8,338 bases of DNA from assembly GCA_025362155.1 (NCBI GenBank), contig JANYHX010000317.1, positions 1 to 8,338 on the forward strand. The letters run 5' to 3'. Made by a program: the position numbers and the translations under genes. Source of the DNA: Gallionella sp. (GTDB taxonomy: Bacteria > Pseudomonadota > Gammaproteobacteria > Burkholderiales > Gallionellaceae). The notes under the pieces were generated by a model. The model made no database searches and was not told where the DNA came from. It saw only the letters and a program-made list of their open reading frames with translations. Position 1 is the first letter of the stretch; each line of letters starts with the position of its first letter. Positions 6,864-8,338 of this stretch are shown piece by piece.

Positions 6864-7034
6864 GGAATCTGGGCCGTATTTCTTTTCCCGCCTCAGCTGA
6901 ATGAGAATAATTGCTTTTTTTTGTTGTGAATCTAAAAAATTTTATTCGGTTAAACGTAACGTGACGTCTGAATCCTCTTTCACTTCTAAATTTTTTGTGG
7001 ATTCAGTTAGGGGGTGATAACAAATAACGGGTAG

Positions 7035-7151
7035 GTGTCTGGTGGATTCCAGGGGATTCGGCCTAAGCATTCTTTTTTATTCGTCGACGGTAAACGGCGT
7101 GAATGCGTGGCCTCTATCGACGGTGGATGGTGGGTGTGGGGCGAGTGCTAA
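7035..7151 (+). CDS. Doubtful small ORF (38 aa)
   Basis: GTG at 7035 immediately follows an in-frame TAG and opens 38 codons ending at TAA 7149-7151. The translation looks protein-like: GIRPKHSFLFVDGKRRE, then CVASIDGGWWVWGEC, with two VDGK/IDGG-type turns encoded by the two plus-strand TCGACGGT copies. No ribosome binding site is visible. It may be a small beta-hairpin peptide, a remnant of a decayed gene, or chance. The next small frame begins two bases after its stop. Confidence 0.2.
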   Translation: MSGGFQGIRPKHSFLFVDGKRRECVASIDGGWWVWGEC

Positions 7152-7224
7152 CTATGAATTTATCGTGTCAGTTTACTTACGAGAAGCTTGATTATATTTC
7201 ATATGCTTTCGAGTTTACCGTCGA
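7084..7224. repeat. 12-base perfect inverted repeat (7084-7095 and 7213-7224) with a third core copy inside
   Basis: TCGACGGTAAAC at 7084-7095 recurs as its exact reverse complement at 7213-7224. The 8-base core TCGACGGT also occurs at 7117-7124 (plus strand) and, on the minus strand, at 8171-8164. The 7213-7224 copy overlaps the position of a -35 box relative to a perfect minus-strand TATAAT at 7196-7191. The set may be binding sites of a phage regulator; that is inference. Confidence 0.45.
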
Positions 7225-7261
7225 GGACTACAACTCTTTTGCATTGTGCCAGTTTGCCTGA
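7154..7261 (+). CDS. Doubtful small ORF (35 aa)
   Basis: ATG at 7154 opens 35 codons ending at TGA 7259-7261. The peptide is rich in aromatic and acidic residues (YEKLDYISYAFEFTVEDYNSF). The ribosome binding site is poor: a GGGGCGAG stretch lies eight bases upstream. It starts two bases after the stop of the previous small frame, as if the two were co-translated. One TCGACGGTAAAC copy lies inside it on the opposite strand. No family recognised; could be chance. Confidence 0.22.
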   Translation: MNLSCQFTYEKLDYISYAFEFTVEDYNSFALCQFA

Positions 7262-7343
7262 TGAAAACGTATTGATTTATAGAGCATTGCTAATTTAGAC
7301 GATAACAAACGCATTTCGGATACAGAAACTTCCAAAAACCCTC

Positions 7344-7380
7344 AAAAAATCCCCGAATTTTCGTTCTGACGCTCATTCGG
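7344..7380 (-). terminator. Terminator-like hairpin downstream of the 7730-7443 gene
   Basis: On the minus strand CCGAAT (7380-7375) can pair with ATTCGG (7358-7353) across a 16-base loop, followed by GGATTTTTT (T6 at 7349-7344). It lies about 60 bases past the stop at 7443. The stem is short and AT-containing, so termination may be weak. Confidence 0.4.
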
Positions 7381-7442
7381 CGAAGTTAAGCCTCTTCCCC
7401 CTCTCTCCGTATTATCGTCGTCCACGATGAATCTTTGAGTCT

Positions 7443-7730
7443 TTAGCACACAACCTCTTCGTTATTGTCAGTAGGTGATGCGTTATCAAACTCTTTAATG
7501 GAGTTAAGCCGAATGACTCTAGCTTTTGTTTTGCTGTTAGGGTGATGTTCGATGATGATTTGTCCGACGAACGTATAGAGGCAGCGTCTACAGCTTCGGG
7601 TAAAGATTTTGTTCTTTTCGTCGATCATTTTTAGGTGTGCGCCTAGGCGGTGGAAGCCTTGTTCGTCGCAGGAGCCTTCGTAGGGATCTGCCCCTCCCGT
7701 AATAGGCCAGGTCATGAGAGAGACTATCAC
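7443..7730 (-). CDS. Hypothetical zinc-ribbon-like protein (95 aa)
   Basis: Frame from GTG 7730-7728 to TAA 7445-7443; ATG 7715-7713 gives a 90-residue alternative. Counting from the GTG, Cys21, His27, His32 and the pair Cys47/Cys50 (SCRRC) form a C-x5-H-x4-H-x14-C-x2-C pattern that fits a single zinc site. A hydrophobic strand LYTFVGQIIIEHH follows, then a basic stretch and an acidic end ending in Cys. No ribosome binding site is seen before either start. A weak TTGCAG-15-GATAGT pair could make a nearly leaderless transcript beginning near the ATG. A terminator-like hairpin lies downstream. It stands alone in a long non-coding region, so it is probably a separately expressed accessory or regulatory gene. 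No family recognised. Confidence 0.5.
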   Translation of the reverse strand: MIVSLMTWPITGGADPYEGSCDEQGFHRLGAHLKMIDEKNKIFTRSCRRCLYTFVGQIIIEHHPNSKTKARVIRLNSIKEFDNASPTDNNEEVVC

Positions 7731-7808
7731 GGCACGGCTTAAACTGCAAGGGGCGGGGCTTGATAGAGTCTTTGTGGTGTGTCGTTAGGGTGGGGCATTA
7801 ACTACTAA

Positions 7809-7829
7809 TTGCGCGGTACGTAAGCGCAA
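7809..7829. repeat. Short hairpin TTGCGC/GCGCAA
   Basis: TTGCGC (7809-7814) and GCGCAA (7824-7829) form a perfect six-base inverted repeat with a nine-base loop. No T tract follows on either strand, so it is not a standard terminator. It may be a protein binding site or RNA hairpin in front of the hairpin at 7841-7864. Confidence 0.35.
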
Positions 7830-7840
7830 GAGGATTTTAA

Positions 7841-7864
7841 CAGCCTTTATAAGTAAAGGGGCTG
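7841..7864 (+). promoter_or_regulatory. Hairpin that would hide a ribosome binding site
   Basis: CAGCC-TTTA pairs with TAAA-(GG)-GGCTG around the loop TAAG. The 3' arm contains AAAGGGG (7855-7861), the ribosome binding site candidate of the small frame starting at 7867. The stem is long enough to block access. Read on the minus strand, it is followed by TTAAAAT only, a poor terminator. Confidence 0.35.
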
Positions 7865-7866
7865 GC

Positions 7867-7971
7867 GTGAGACGGTGGAGCGGGCTGCTGGTTAGCGTTT
7901 GCATCTGCCGAGTTCGGTGCATGTACCTTTTAATGGTATTCGATGCCCACCTACGTTTTTCTGTACTTTAG
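7867..7971 (+). CDS. Doubtful small hydrophobic ORF (34 aa)
   Basis: GTG at 7867 follows AAAGGGG with five bases between and opens 34 codons ending at TAG 7969-7971. The peptide has a basic start (RRW), a hydrophobic Cys-containing middle (SGLLVSVCICRVRCMYLLMVF) interrupted by Arg, and a polar end. It could be a small membrane peptide, but the arginines inside the hydrophobic part weaken that view. No good plus-strand promoter was seen upstream. The rest of 7731-8205 holds no other frame I would support. Confidence 0.22.
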   Translation: MRRWSGLLVSVCICRVRCMYLLMVFDAHLRFSVL

Positions 7972-8032
7972 CTCGGTTGTCTGACGGTTGCTAATAACCT
8001 GCCAACGTGTGCCGAAAATAAGTCTACACGAG

Positions 8033-8115
8033 TTTCGGGATTTGTCAAACAATGACAGGGGAACTATTTTCTGGATCCACACAGAATCGCTCTATCTAAC
8101 CCCTTTCGGGATTTG
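8033..8115. repeat. 12-base direct repeat TTTCGGGATTTG
   Basis: Exact copies at 8033-8044 and 8104-8115, 71 bases apart, upstream of the rightward promoter. They may be binding sites for a regulator or chance. No surrounding homology extends beyond the 12 bases. Confidence 0.4.
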
Positions 8116-8205
8116 CTTGCTAAGCGAAATCGATTGAGCCTTACGTAGAGATCTAGCCCTATTACCGTCGATAACTTTTGGTTTTTTTAAATTCAAGAAG
8201 GGCAC

Positions 8206-8234
8206 TTGACATTCCTTTAGCTAATTGTTAGGCT
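8206..8234 (+). promoter_or_regulatory. Rightward sigma70-like promoter
   Basis: A perfect TTGACA (8206-8211) lies 17 bases before TAGGCT (8229-8234). An A/T-rich stretch (8179-8194) upstream could act as an UP element. Transcription would begin near 8241, about 50 bases before the first start codon. The -10 box is weak (3 of 6), as in regulated promoters. Confidence 0.65.
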
Positions 8235-8252
8235 AACACTTGTTAACAGAGC

Positions 8253-8268
8253 CGTTACAGTTGTAACG
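8253..8268. promoter_or_regulatory. Candidate operator palindrome
   Basis: CGTTACAGTTGTAACG is a 16-base inverted repeat (seven-base arms around GT) about 12 bases after the predicted start site of the rightward promoter. TGTTAACA at 8241-8248 is a second, perfect eight-base palindrome next to it. Such dyads just downstream of a promoter often bind phage repressors; here this is inferred from position. Confidence 0.45.
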
Positions 8269-8289
8269 AATACAAACGGGAGAATTTTT

Positions 8290-8337
8290 ATGAATCAGCG
8301 CGAAGGGAACTATGGACAACAATTTAAAAGACGATAA
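8290..8337 (+). CDS. 15-residue leader ORF
   Basis: ATG at 8290 has GGGAG seven bases upstream, the best ribosome binding site in this part of the window, yet the frame closes at TAA 8335-8337 after MNQREGNYGQQFKRR. A second ATG at 8312 lies inside it in another frame. The mini-ORF may load ribosomes for that gene by coupling. Because the window ends here the relationship cannot be settled. Confidence 0.4.
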   Translation: MNQREGNYGQQFKRR

Positions 8338-8338
8338 G
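8312..8338 (+). CDS. Start of a rightward gene (only 9 codons visible)
   Basis: ATG at 8312 is preceded by AAGGGA (five bases' spacing after AAGG). The frame reads MDNNLKDDK and runs off the window open. It is the first gene after the TTGACA promoter and palindrome, a place often held by a regulator or early gene, but nine residues do not allow identification. Confidence 0.4.

Larger units (their letters stand above)
6864..7442. other. Long AT-rich stretch without a convincing gene
   Basis: No frame of recognisable family is seen on either strand. The stretch holds T-rich tracts (for example 6914-6922), two small plus-strand frames (7035-7151, 7154-7261), three of the four TCGACGGT copies, a TATAAT on the minus strand (7196-7191) and a terminator-like hairpin (7380-7344). 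No tRNA, CRISPR array or transposase fragment was found. It most resembles a control region between the structural operon and the right-hand genes. Confidence 0.5.

Noticed and set aside
8164..8188. Rightward intrinsic terminator at the T7 run
   Set aside because: The T run at 8182-8188 is not preceded by a GC-rich stem, and there is no supported gene upstream needing it.
6864..8289. tRNA genes, CRISPR array or phage attachment site
   Set aside because: No cloverleaf with a TTCRA arm, no regularly spaced repeats and no tRNA-end-like sequence could be found by eye.

Overview
The window is a stretch of tailed double-stranded DNA bacteriophage (Caudoviricetes-type) or prophage sequence. The minus strand carries a packaging and head-assembly module in classic order, reading from right to left: terminase small subunit (6716-6180), a small zinc-finger protein (6183-5917), terminase large subunit (5924-4449), portal (4449-2659), a zinc-binding accessory protein (about 2657-2274), an acidic hypothetical protein (2281-1943), a 43-residue lysine-rich protein (1946-1815), a probable scaffold (1796-900) and the major capsid protein (887 to beyond the left edge). 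Genes overlap by 1-8 bases or nearly abut, and several use GTG or TTG starts. This indicates one translationally coupled operon. Good AAGGAG/GAGG ribosome binding sites point to a bacterial host. The host taxon and tail type cannot be read from this window.

The operon appears to start at a sigma70-like promoter on the minus strand (TTGCAT-16-TATACT, 6863-6836). The predicted start site falls at the edge of a 15-base imperfect inverted repeat. The resulting leader of about 110 bases could also hold a 20-codon mini-ORF, a T7 tract and a GC-rich hairpin directly in front of the terminase small subunit start, which has no ordinary ribosome binding site. This leader is the most suggestive regulatory structure in the window.

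From 6864 to 8289 there is about 1.4 kb that is mostly without recognisable genes. It contains one plausible minus-strand gene (7730-7443, a C/H/H/CxxC zinc-ribbon-like protein of 95 residues) followed by a terminator-like hairpin. It also holds several very small ORFs of doubtful status, hairpins, a 12-base direct repeat, and four copies of TCGACGGT, two of which lie in a perfect 12-base inverted repeat. This looks like a regulatory region between the late structural operon and a rightward operon.

At the right edge a strong rightward promoter (TTGACA-17-TAGGCT, 8206-8234) is followed by a 16-base palindrome that may be an operator. A ribosome binding site and two nested starts follow: a 15-residue mini-ORF, and the beginning of a gene that runs off the window.
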